From GCA-2732805 sp964516605 (GTDB lineage: Bacteria > Pseudomonadota > Gammaproteobacteria > Coxiellales > Coxiellaceae), in assembly GCA_964516605.1 (NCBI GenBank), contig CAZFAA010000006.1:1-49212 (forward strand): 49,212 nt of DNA, in the 5' to 3' direction. Both the position numbers and the translations under genes were made by a program. The notes under the pieces were generated by a model that saw nothing but the letters and a program-made list of their open reading frames with translations, was not told the origin of the DNA and did no database searches. Positions 9,242-16,081 of the stretch are shown piece after piece (position 1 is the stretch's first letter; every line of letters starts with the position of its first letter).

Positions 9242-9592
9242 ATGACAGGAACTACACAAGGACAGTCTGAGGCAGACGCATTGCCATTGCACACAGCAGT
9301 ATTTATTGGGCCCGAGCCGCCACGCGCTCCACAAAGACAGTTAGCTCCACAAAGACAGTTAAAAGATCGCACGAAAAAGAGAAAATTTGTAAATGATCCC
9401 GAAGGTGAGGGTGTTGAGGGTGTTGATGAGGATGGACCAAGATTGAAGGGAAGACGACTTTCTTTTGAGCCGGAGAGGGGAACTACAAATATTGGTTGCA
9501 GACGCAACATGGGAGCAGGGTTATTTAGTACTCCTGGTTGTGCAGGCGAGTCACCACAACGTTTTTCCCTTATTAGAGGCAGTACACTTTAG
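9242..9592 (+). CDS. Small basic repeat-containing protein, effector-like (unknown)
   Basis: 116 residues from the ATG at 9242, chosen because AGGGG lies six bases upstream; an in-frame TTG two codons earlier would overlap that RBS. The protein is Pro, Arg, Gly and Glu rich, with no signal peptide or membrane segment, and is probably largely disordered. It has an exact tandem duplication of APQRQL encoded by two identical 18-base units (about 9326-9361). A basic cluster TKKRKF follows, resembling a monopartite nuclear localisation signal. I know no homologous family. It lies 30 bases after rsmE, and its composition differs from its housekeeping neighbour. A host-directed function is inference only. 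Confidence 0.5.
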   Translation: MTGTTQGQSEADALPLHTAVFIGPEPPRAPQRQLAPQRQLKDRTKKRKFVNDPEGEGVEGVDEDGPRLKGRRLSFEPERGTTNIGCRRNMGAGLFSTPGCAGESPQRFSLIRGSTL

Positions 9593-9604
9593 TCAACACC
9601 AACA

Positions 9605-9636
9605 TGGCGTACTATTAGTTATGTAATCGTACGCCA
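9605..9636. repeat. 8-bp inverted repeat (terminator-like hairpin)
   Basis: TGGCGTAC (9605-9612) and GTACGCCA (9629-9636) are perfect inverted arms around a 16-base loop, 13 bases after the stop of the small repeat protein. There is no strong T-run, so an intrinsic terminator is only one possibility. Confidence 0.4.
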
Positions 9637-9687
9637 CTGGTAAAAATTCGCAAAATACCTGTTAATTCTTAGTGTTGTTTGATGTGA

Positions 9688-9720
9688 CTTAAGAATTTTT
9701 TAAGCTTACCCCAGTATACT
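9688..9720 (+). promoter_or_regulatory. PmrA-like box with -10 element
   Basis: CTTAAG (9688-9693), a five-base spacer, then TTTAAG (9699-9704), that is, two half-sites on an 11-bp period. The established PmrA box is YTTAAK-N5-YTTAAK; Legionella and Coxiella PmrA use a related TTAAT tandem. Ten bases further on is a good -10 hexamer, TATACT (9715-9720), with no recognisable -35, as expected for an activator that substitutes for it. The half-sites are self-complementary at TTAA, so a simple inverted repeat is an alternative reading. Confidence 0.45.
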
Positions 9721-9744
9721 CTCCTTCATCATAGGAGAAGTTTG

Positions 9745-10740
9745 ATGAGTCGATCCTCAGTTCCAGCATTACACATACAGCAAGAAATTACTGAAGGAAA
9801 AAAGTTTGCGAAGCAAAGGGAGATGTTTAACCGGCTTTTGCGAGATTTATGTAATCTGCTAAAGCGGGCGGATTATGTAGAAAACGATCCAAGAGCTGTG
9901 CCATTGTTACGTCGCATGATAGCAATCCTTAAATCATGCCCTGATGAAGCGCAAATGGCGCGGCTTGCAGTAACTACACAGTCTTTGGAGGATCCTGAAC
10001 TTAATATTTTGTGTTGTTGGCTGGGGCTTGAGCCTTTTTTAACAACTGAGCAGCTTAAAGACCCTCGTCCTCTTGGTGAGGCAACAAATGGTGATCCAGC
10101 GCCGGTAGAGCCAGTTGGTAAAATTTATTTTAAGCATACTTCTAAGCCAGCTCATTGGGATGCAGGTATAACCTCCGCGCCCAGTGGTATTATTCCAGCA
10201 AAGCCAGATGGCCATTGTGGCGCGCATTCGGTGGCTAATGTGTTGCGAGCGCACTCACAAAAAGACCCTCTGTTTTTGGAGATGTTGCAAATTCGCCGTG
10301 ATGCGTTGGATATAGCGGAGCGACGTGAAGCATTACAAGGCTTGCAGGGGCGATTGTTTGAAGGTGTATCCACATTACCGCTTGAGGATACTTATAGGGC
10401 GTTGCTTTCAATCGCTGATGATTTAATTGCAGCAAATGAGCATGGTGATACTTATTTGCAAGAACATCTAGATGGTGGCGATAAACTGCGCCAACCGTCA
10501 AACGACAATTTGGGAAAATTAATCGATAAACTGTGTGTGCGCGCTAGTATCGACGCTGACCTTTATGCTTTATTACTGGAAAAATTAGCGATTTCTTTTA
10601 CATCACCAGTAAGCGCTATGACAAGGCCAGGTATTGGAGTCTTTACAGAGGTTGATAATGCAGATGGTATAGAGCTACCAGCACCTCAAGTTGTACCTGT
10701 TTCAGCGCAAGCAAAATTTACAGTTAAATCGGGTTTTTAA
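9745..10740 (+). CDS. Putative OTU-like cysteine protease (circularly permuted?), candidate effector
   Basis: 331 residues from the ATG at 9745; AGGAG seven bases upstream decides it over an in-frame TTG at 9742. No signal peptide or membrane helix. The centre holds PDGHCGAHSVANVL (about residues 153-166), which resembles the OTU nucleophile motif, with Cys 158 at the start of a helix. Just before it is GKIYFKHTSKPAHWDAG (about 125-141), resembling the OTU strand plus catalytic HY/HW-D motif, normally found at the C-terminal end. The order His-then-Cys matches the circularly permuted OTU fold known from a bacterial deubiquitinase. The remainder is helical. Deubiquitinase activity is inference; another papain-like fold or no activity is possible. 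A PmrA-like box lies upstream. Confidence 0.5.
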   Translation: MSRSSVPALHIQQEITEGKKFAKQREMFNRLLRDLCNLLKRADYVENDPRAVPLLRRMIAILKSCPDEAQMARLAVTTQSLEDPELNILCCWLGLEPFLTTEQLKDPRPLGEATNGDPAPVEPVGKIYFKHTSKPAHWDAGITSAPSGIIPAKPDGHCGAHSVANVLRAHSQKDPLFLEMLQIRRDALDIAERREALQGLQGRLFEGVSTLPLEDTYRALLSIADDLIAANEHGDTYLQEHLDGGDKLRQPSNDNLGKLIDKLCVRASIDADLYALLLEKLAISFTSPVSAMTRPGIGVFTEVDNADGIELPAPQVVPVSAQAKFTVKSGF

Positions 10741-10801
10741 GGTTTATTTAAGGTCGGGGTGGTAGTCTAGCCCCAATAAGTTCATTTATATAGGGGGCGA
10801 T

Positions 10802-12163
10802 ATGGCTCTGTCAATAGAAAATTTTTGGAATGCATTAAAAAGAGAATTTGATGCGGATCGTATTACAAGTGCGCATCAACAAGCAATAACAAGCATGCTT
10901 GATGTTTTGAGTAGCGGCGGAACTTCATTGGAGAAGCTCGTTGCTTTGAATGGGTTGAATGTCAACGATGTTTTTGATCCTATTGTTGATTTGTTTTCCG
11001 ATGAAGAGAGAGCGGAGTTTGCTGCAACACGTAACTCTGCTGTTCCAGCGTCTACTTCTTCCAACGGGGTGTTTAGTAGAGTATCTTGGCTTCTGTCAGG
11101 ATGGAATAGCAATCCTGAAGGTGTTAATAACGGTGATCCAAGGTTTCCTCGCATTACGGTAACAACATCAGATGAAAATCTGGATAGAAAGGTGGAGCTG
11201 CTGCGCAAACTTTTACAACAGATACAAGAAGATTTGGGTGAACAAAAGAAACAGCAGCAAAAGAAAGTAGAGTTGATGAATACAAAGGTGAGCTTTCCTG
11301 TTGAACCAGCAAAAGTTATGGAGTTTTTTAAGAAATTACCGAGTCATGATGATCGATTAAAACCGCAAGGTGAGCCAAAACAGGATGGTAAAACTGTGCA
11401 AGCAGAGTTTGCTGTGTGTGATAGCGACAAGAAAGATACGGGCCGAAAGGTGGGTGTGAAGCATTCGGTGCAAGAGAATGGCACAACATCAACGGCAACA
11501 GTGGCAATAAGCGGTGCAATGGATGATGTAGTGAGTGCATTAGTTGCGTCAGTTAAGGCACAGTATATGGAAAGTGGTCGAAAACCATTTACGTTTGAGC
11601 TTAGCTCTGTGACGGTTGCTGCTTACAATGGCTCATCTTTAACTCCAGACCAGTCCAAAGAGTTTAATGCCTCATTAAAGCGCGCACTTGAATTCGCAAT
11701 GGGTACAGACTGTCATGTTGTTGAGGTCGCGCCAGTGCAGCTTAATGTTACAGCTACAGTTAAAGCAGCGCCACCGGTGGCGGCTACAGCAGCTCCTAGT
11801 GCTGCTACTGACTACACGCCTATGCAGGGAGTTAACCAGCCACCTTCTGAGCCTCTATATGAAAACGATATTGATGATGCTGGGAGTGTTAATGGAGATG
11901 CTGCTGCTGCCGCTGCTGCTGATGCTGCCGCCGCTGCTGCTGCTGCTGCCGCTGCTGCTGCTGCTGCCGCTGCTGCTGCTGCCCCTGCCGCTGCCCCTGC
12001 CCCTGCCCCTGCCCCTGCCACCGCTGCTGTAGGCGCCACGATTATGGGGGAAGTTAACCAGCTACCTCGTGAGCCTATACATCAAGATGGGCTTGAAGTT
12101 GCCGCTGATGATGCTGATGCTAATCCACACGTCCCAAGTGCTATAAGTCTAGGTGCAGGCTAG
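10802..12163 (+). CDS. Poly-alanine protein with EPIYA-like motif, candidate effector (unknown)
   Basis: 453 residues; AGGGGGCG precedes the ATG. Cytosolic-looking, with no signal peptide. The N-terminal third is helical. Around 125-155 is a Lys/Gln-rich probable coiled coil (LRKLLQQIQEDLGEQKKQQQ). A middle domain (about 160-310) mixes strands and helices. The C-terminus is low complexity: a run of about 30 Ala interrupted by Asp, then Ala-Pro alternation. Flanking the Ala tract are two related segments, VNQPPSEPLYEND and VNQLPREPIHQDG. The first contains EPLY, which fits the loose EPIYA pattern phosphorylated by host kinases in some effectors. No family recognised; host function is inference. 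It sits 61 bases downstream of the OTU-like gene. Confidence 0.6.
   Translation: MALSIENFWNALKREFDADRITSAHQQAITSMLDVLSSGGTSLEKLVALNGLNVNDVFDPIVDLFSDEERAEFAATRNSAVPASTSSNGVFSRVSWLLSGWNSNPEGVNNGDPRFPRITVTTSDENLDRKVELLRKLLQQIQEDLGEQKKQQQKKVELMNTKVSFPVEPAKVMEFFKKLPSHDDRLKPQGEPKQDGKTVQAEFAVCDSDKKDTGRKVGVKHSVQENGTTSTATVAISGAMDDVVSALVASVKAQYMESGRKPFTFELSSVTVAAYNGSSLTPDQSKEFNASLKRALEFAMGTDCHVVEVAPVQLNVTATVKAAPPVAATAAPSAATDYTPMQGVNQPPSEPLYENDIDDAGSVNGDAAAAAAADAAAAAAAAAAAAAAAAAAAAPAAAPAPAPAPATAAVGATIMGEVNQLPREPIHQDGLEVAADDADANPHVPSAISLGAG
11898..12036 (+). repeat. GCT/GCC triplet and GCCCCT hexamer repeat tract (coding)
   Basis: A dense run of alanine codons (GCT, GCC), followed by several copies of the hexamer GCCCCT encoding Ala-Pro, inside the preceding gene. 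All units are multiples of three, so slippage would change protein length without shifting the frame. Confidence 0.85.
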
Positions 12164-12190
12164 GGCATCTCACCAAATTCTGTAATCATA

Positions 12191-12220
12191 CCCCTCAATT
12201 ACCAAAATCTCGTTGAGGGG
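12191..12220 (+). terminator. Terminator-like hairpin after the poly-Ala gene
   Basis: CCCCTCAA (12191-12198) pairs perfectly with TTGAGGGG (12213-12220) around a 14-base loop, 28 bases past the stop codon. The T-tract after it is weak (GTTCGTTATTTG), so termination may be partial. Confidence 0.45.
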
Positions 12221-12232
12221 GTTCGTTATTTG

Positions 12233-12246
12233 TGAGATATATCTCA
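12233..12246. repeat. 14-bp perfect palindrome
   Basis: TGAGATATATCTCA is fully palindromic and lies between the terminator-like hairpin and the GacA/LetA-like box. It may be a protein-binding site; no regulator can be assigned. Confidence 0.35.
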
Positions 12247-12298
12247 ACACCATGTAATCTTTAATTACAAAATTATAGGTTATCTTGTGCATCTAAAT

Positions 12299-12319
12299 TG
12301 TTAGCACTTTATGCTAACA
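12299..12319 (+). promoter_or_regulatory. GacA/LetA-like upstream activating sequence
   Basis: TGTTAGCA (12299-12306) and TGCTAACA (12312-12319) form a perfect 8-bp inverted repeat with a 5-bp spacer. It resembles the GacA/LetA/UvrY recognition pattern (TGTAAG...CTTACA) and lies about 120 bases upstream of the predicted start of the RsmY/Z-like RNA, within the distance known for such sites. No other copy was noticed in the window. Confidence 0.6.
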
Positions 12320-12396
12320 TATTAATATTAATGTTTTTTCGACGCTTAATTTCTTTTTTTATCTGTGTACATTCTAAAGATTTTCTAAAACCCCCC

Positions 12397-12424
12397 TTGT
12401 TCCATTGCGACTGCGTGCTAAAGT
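12397..12424 (+). promoter_or_regulatory. Possible promoter of the RsmY/Z-like RNA
   Basis: TTGTTC (12397-12402) and TAAAGT (12419-12424) are separated by 16 bases and would start transcription near 12431. The hexamers are imperfect, as usual for promoters that need a GacA-type activator. Confidence 0.4.
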
Positions 12425-12430
12425 GGTGCT

Positions 12431-12578
12431 CAGTTTAAGGAGAGCAATCAGGGACTAGCTAAAAGGACAGAGCATCAGGGATCGGTTGAGGTGTGGCTTA
12501 ACCGGGACACAGACTAGGGATAGGCATTTTGGTAAGGAACACCAAGAAAGAGAGCGGGTAATACCGCTCTCTTTTTTT
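12431..12578 (+). ncRNA. RsmY/RsmZ-type CsrA-sequestering small RNA
   Basis: About 148 bases with no ORF. There are seven GGA motifs (starting at 12439, 12452, 12465, 12479, 12505, 12518 and 12536), several in AGGGA or AAGGA context, the CsrA-binding signature. At least one GGA lies in a hairpin loop: TTGGT-AAGGAAC-ACCAA. Another stem is GGTTGAG with CTTAACC. The RNA ends in a strong intrinsic terminator: a 9-bp perfect stem AGAGAGCGG/CCGCTCTCT (12549-12572) followed by seven T. Size, GGA density, terminator and upstream inverted repeat all match Gac/Let-controlled RsmY/Z RNAs that titrate CsrA; csrA itself is at 46228. The exact 5' end is inferred. Confidence 0.85.
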
Positions 12579-12635
12579 GTGTTGAATTAATATACCCATT
12601 ACGCTTGAAGCCGCGAACAACATCTTGAATTTCAA

Positions 12636-13487
12636 TTAAAACGCGGGTAATGAATCGCCAATATCAGTATTACGCGGTGGCGTATCAGTAAAAGCTAAAT
12701 GATCGAGTATGTGGGGAATCGGCGTGATGGGGACACCGGCGATAGTGTGTTGGTTGGTTTGCTTGGGGTAGCAATGGCGTGAAAATGGCGCGATCAAATG
12801 CACTCCCGCATCCAGCAGTGTATCACCCAATGCACGAATCTCTTTTGCTATAAAAGCGCTGTTGGCTAGTGTACGCACGTCATGTTCATCCCAAGATAAT
12901 GGTTGGTAATGGCGTCCAGCTAGGGTATGCCACATTACTTCAACAGCAGCTTGTGTTGCTAAGACAGCATCAGTGGCGCGGTGCGCTACCATGCGCTTGT
13001 GTGCGCGTGCGCTGTGTGAATGAAATGCCGGATGCGTGTCTTGTTGCAATTGTGATGCACTGATATTCGGGGTGCGATTATTCAATAAGTTAATGATTTG
13101 AGCTAGGCCACCATGAGGCGCTGTCGAATAGCTTTGATTCAAGGTTTTTGTGAGTGGTTCGATCAGGCGTTGAATCAAGGTATTTTCTTCTGCTGCTCTA
13201 TTTAACCGCGCGTGAGCGAATTGCTGGCCCTTATCTAATGACGCAACAATGTGTTCTAGAATGGTTTTCATTTGAGTATACTGTTGTGCTTTAGTGACGC
13301 AATCTTCTGCTGGTGGTGTATCCGAAATCTCATACCAGTCGGGCAACACAATATTTTTATCCGCCAAATCCAGTGGCTTGATTGTTGGTTTGTTGCGGCG
13401 CAATTGGGCGATAAAAGCAAGATTGCATAGCAACGCTTTGAGAAAAGGTAAGCGCTGTGTTGGGCTGAGTAAGGATATGTTAACCAT
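12636..13487 (-). CDS. Conserved-looking hypothetical protein
   Basis: 283 residues with a strong GGAGGGAG RBS before the ATG, so expression is likely. No signal peptide. One mildly hydrophobic N-terminal stretch (FLKALLCNLAFIAQL, about 15-29) is too short and mixed to be a sure membrane helix. The remainder is mainly helical and His-rich in the middle (HSHSARAHKRMVAH). The C-terminus is Pro and Asp rich (TDTPPRNTDIGDS). I do not recognise the family. It converges on the RsmY/Z-like RNA (58 bases apart) and diverges from udp. Confidence 0.65.
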   Translation of the reverse strand: MVNISLLSPTQRLPFLKALLCNLAFIAQLRRNKPTIKPLDLADKNIVLPDWYEISDTPPAEDCVTKAQQYTQMKTILEHIVASLDKGQQFAHARLNRAAEENTLIQRLIEPLTKTLNQSYSTAPHGGLAQIINLLNNRTPNISASQLQQDTHPAFHSHSARAHKRMVAHRATDAVLATQAAVEVMWHTLAGRHYQPLSWDEHDVRTLANSAFIAKEIRALGDTLLDAGVHLIAPFSRHCYPKQTNQHTIAGVPITPIPHILDHLAFTDTPPRNTDIGDSLPAF

Positions 13488-13564
13488 GGGTGGCTCCCTC
13501 CGATGGGTTATTTTGTGCTTACTTTATACTATGTTTCATTAGGACAAAACAGTAAATTTTAAAA

Positions 13565-13614
13565 AGATATCATAATATCTATCTCGTACAGATTAGGCTA
13601 TGACGCAGATCACA
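13565..13614 (+). promoter_or_regulatory. Control region of udp: inverted repeat and CRP-like site
   Basis: AGATAT-CATA-ATATCT is a perfect inverted repeat at 13565-13580. TATGA-N6-TCACA at 13599-13614 differs from the CRP consensus in one of ten conserved bases. E. coli udp is under CRP and CytR control, but here the CRP-like site sits only 14 bases before the start codon, which is a poor place for activation. Confidence 0.25.
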
Positions 13615-13627
13615 AAAGGATTTCATA

Positions 13628-14494
13628 ATGTACATTAAAGAATCGGAGCTTATTTTTAACCCAGACGGCAGTATTTACCATCTTAATTTACACCCGCATG
13701 AGTTGGCAGAGCGTGTGATTTTGGTCGGTGATCCTGATCGCGTAGGGCAGGTGAGTTGCTATTTTGAGCGCGTGGATGTGCGTAAGCAGCGGCGTGAATT
13801 TGTTACTCACACGGGCGAACTGCATGGGCAGCGTATCAGTGTGGTGTCCACCGGAATTGGTGTGGGCAGTATTGATATTGTGATGAATGAACTGGATGCC
13901 CTAGTCAATATTGATTTCAAAACCCGTCAACCTAAAGCACAGTTGACGCAGCTGCAGTTGCTGCGCATGGGTACTTGTGGTGCTTTGCAAGAATCTGTGG
14001 CGTTGCATGATTTAATTTATTCTGAGTATGCGTTAGCTTTTGATGGGTTGTTGAGTTTTTATGATGATCCACGTGATGCAGATGAGCAGGCGGTGTTTGA
14101 GGCGCTCATGCAACATTTTGTGGATTTACCTGTCTTGCCTTGTGCGTATGTTGCTAAAGCCAGTTTGCCACTGCACCAGTATCGCGGCCATCGGGGTATG
14201 ACGCTTACTTGCTCGGGTTTTTATGGGCCGCAGTGCCGGCGTGTACGTGCACCATTAATGACATACGATTTTTTTAAGTACGTGCAAAATTTTCGTTTTC
14301 AGAATTTACCCATTTTAAATTTTGAAATGGAAACGGCGGCCATTTTAGCCTTGGGCAATATGTTAGGGCATCGCTGTGCTTCGATGAGCGTGGTGGTAGC
14401 CAATCGTGTCACACAGCAGTTTTCAGATAATGTTGGTAATGCGGTGATGCACATGATCGATAGCCTGATTACCGATCCAACTCTTTTTAATTGA
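13628..14494 (+). CDS. udp: Uridine phosphorylase-like nucleoside phosphorylase
   Basis: 288 residues of the PNP/UDP phosphorylase superfamily. Motifs are VILVGDPDRVGQVS (phosphate loop), VVSTGIGVGSIDIVMNEL, the glycine-rich LRMGTCGALQ, and NFEMETAAILALG, which holds the ribose-binding Met-Glu. The reaction is phosphorolysis of uridine (or another nucleoside) to base and ribose-1-phosphate. It is about 30 residues longer than E. coli Udp and resembles the larger uridine phosphorylase subtype. An AAAGGA RBS precedes the ATG. Tail-to-tail overlap of eight bases with deoC; with deoC and punA it forms a nucleoside-salvage locus. Confidence 0.85.
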   Translation: MYIKESELIFNPDGSIYHLNLHPHELAERVILVGDPDRVGQVSCYFERVDVRKQRREFVTHTGELHGQRISVVSTGIGVGSIDIVMNELDALVNIDFKTRQPKAQLTQLQLLRMGTCGALQESVALHDLIYSEYALAFDGLLSFYDDPRDADEQAVFEALMQHFVDLPVLPCAYVAKASLPLHQYRGHRGMTLTCSGFYGPQCRRVRAPLMTYDFFKYVQNFRFQNLPILNFEMETAAILALGNMLGHRCASMSVVVANRVTQQFSDNVGNAVMHMIDSLITDPTLFN

Positions 14495-15188
14495 GTAACC
14501 GCTCCAACAATTGACTAGCACCGAGGCGCACATTATGGGGATGCACCCATTCAGACCCCATGTAACGGGTGATTAATTCTAAATAATCGCGCGCTTGCTC
14601 TGGGCTGCGCACACCGCCTGAAATTTTAATACCAGGTGCATTTTCAATCGTCGATAACGTTTGCAGTATCGTTTCTACAGCAGGCAGTGATGCGCCGTGT
14701 TCTAGTTTACCCGTTGATGTTTTAACAAAGTCTGCGCCTATTGCCGCGACGATCGATGTGGCTTGATGAATTAAATGTGGCGTTAATGCGCCGCTTTCAA
14801 TAATGACTTTGAGTGTATGGCCGAGTGTGGCATCGCGACAAGCGGTGAGAAACTCACTGACATAATGTGTTTGACCTTGCATTAATTGCGTATATGGCAT
14901 CACCACATCAATTTCTCGTGCGCCCGCGGCAATGCTGTTTTTAATGTGTGCGAGCGTGGTATCGAGCGGTTCATTGCCTGTTGGAAAATTAGCGACGGTG
15001 GCAATGGGAATGGAGGTGTTGTGTAATGCTTTTTTGGCGGCATCAATAAATTGCGCGTACACACAAACCGCTGCAACTGGGCCGAGCGGTGTGACAGCTT
15101 GCTGACAAAAAGCACTGACGTGCTCTGCTTGATCGTCTTCTTGCAGCCGCGTCAAATCGATGAGGGCAATGATTTCAGTATGGGTCAT
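14487..15188 (-). CDS. deoC: Deoxyribose-phosphate aldolase
   Basis: 233 residues, within the family range. The TIM-barrel active site is visible: EIDVVMPY with the proton-relay Asp, FVKTSTGK with the Schiff-base Lys, and IKISGGVR with the second Lys. It cleaves deoxyribose-5-phosphate to glyceraldehyde-3-phosphate and acetaldehyde, feeding nucleoside sugars into glycolysis. It lies 71 bases downstream of punA on the same strand, so dksA-punA-deoC may be one operon. Its 3' end overlaps that of udp. Confidence 0.95.
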   Translation of the reverse strand: MTHTEIIALIDLTRLQEDDQAEHVSAFCQQAVTPLGPVAAVCVYAQFIDAAKKALHNTSIPIATVANFPTGNEPLDTTLAHIKNSIAAGAREIDVVMPYTQLMQGQTHYVSEFLTACRDATLGHTLKVIIESGALTPHLIHQATSIVAAIGADFVKTSTGKLEHGASLPAVETILQTLSTIENAPGIKISGGVRSPEQARDYLELITRYMGSEWVHPHNVRLGASQLLERLLN

Positions 15189-15259
15189 GATGCTCTCCTA
15201 GAGATTCTAATCAAAAAGGTATGTGAATTTTCATGAAAAATGGAGTTACAGTTCCCATT

Positions 15260-16081
15260 TTATAGAGCGAGTTGTTCTATAAACCGCGTGATCAGCGTGA
15301 TCATTTTTTCAGAAGCGATTTGTGCGCCCTGTAGGGTTATGGTGTGATTCAAGGCCTCTGGGTGCATGCCTGCTGCTAAATTTGTAATTGCTGCGAGTGC
15401 GGCGACTTTTAAGCCACAATGACGCGCTATAATCACATCGGCCACAGTGGACATGCCAACAAGATCAGCGCCCAAAATGCGGTAAGCACGAATTTCGGCG
15501 GGTGTTTCAAACGCAGGTCCAAGCACACCTACATACACACCTTCATGTAAGGTAATGTTTGCTGCACGCGCGACACGCTGTAATTGTTCGCGCAGTGTAG
15601 CGTCATAGGCATTTTCCATGCCAGGAAAGCGAGCCCCAAAGCGCTCATCATTCAATCCAACTAATGGATTATGACCCCGCATGTTAATGTGATCGGTAAT
15701 GGAGACGATTTCACCCACACCGACTTCTTCGCGCAGTGAGCCAGAAGCATTTGTCAAAAGCAGTGTATCGCAACCTAATACTTTGAGACTGCGAATCAGT
15801 GTTTGCATTTTATAGTAGTCGATACCTTCGTAGTAATGCACACGACCTTGTAAGCAAGCAACAGGTACGCCACTTAAATAACCCAGATGCAATATTCCAT
15901 TATGCCCCTCGACGGATGAGACAGGAAATCCTTGTATGTCAGCATAATTAATACGAGTAGAGTCCGTCAGTTGCTCAGCGATCATGCCAAGACCAGACCC
16001 TAAAATGAGCCCAACTTTTGGTTTAAAGCCGGGCTTTAGGCGATCACATAACGTTGCGGTGAGTAAGGCCTCGTGGGTCAT
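15260..16081 (-). CDS. punA: Purine nucleoside phosphorylase (PunA/XapA type)
   Basis: 273 residues, typical of the trimeric PNP family. Motifs: VGLILGSGLGMIAEQL (phosphate loop), GRVHYYEG, LLTNASGSLREEVGVGEIV, GPAFETPAEIRAYR and LGADLVGMSTVADVI with the base-binding region. It releases purine bases from nucleosides. The ATG overlaps the dksA stop in an ATGA, giving tight translational coupling to a transcription regulator, which is unusual. Genes for ribose/deoxyribose catabolism lie next to it. Confidence 0.95.
   Translation of the reverse strand: MTHEALLTATLCDRLKPGFKPKVGLILGSGLGMIAEQLTDSTRINYADIQGFPVSSVEGHNGILHLGYLSGVPVACLQGRVHYYEGIDYYKMQTLIRSLKVLGCDTLLLTNASGSLREEVGVGEIVSITDHINMRGHNPLVGLNDERFGARFPGMENAYDATLREQLQRVARAANITLHEGVYVGVLGPAFETPAEIRAYRILGADLVGMSTVADVIIARHCGLKVAALAAITNLAAGMHPEALNHTITLQGAQIASEKMITLITRFIEQLAL

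Noticed and set aside
9214..9510. Minus-strand open frame opposite the small repeat protein
   Set aside because: No RBS, overlaps the rsmE end region, and its Ser/Pro-rich translation mirrors the plus-strand repeats.
11688..12039. Open frames on both strands over the poly-Ala tract giving Leu-rich and Ala/Gly-rich proteins
   Set aside because: They are shadows produced by GCT/GCC repeats, which lack stops in other frames. The plus-strand frame of the 453-residue gene has the RBS and the non-repetitive domains.
13599..13614. CRP site controlling udp
   Set aside because: One mismatch is tolerable, but the site adjoins the RBS, downstream of any plausible promoter; kept only as a low-confidence note.
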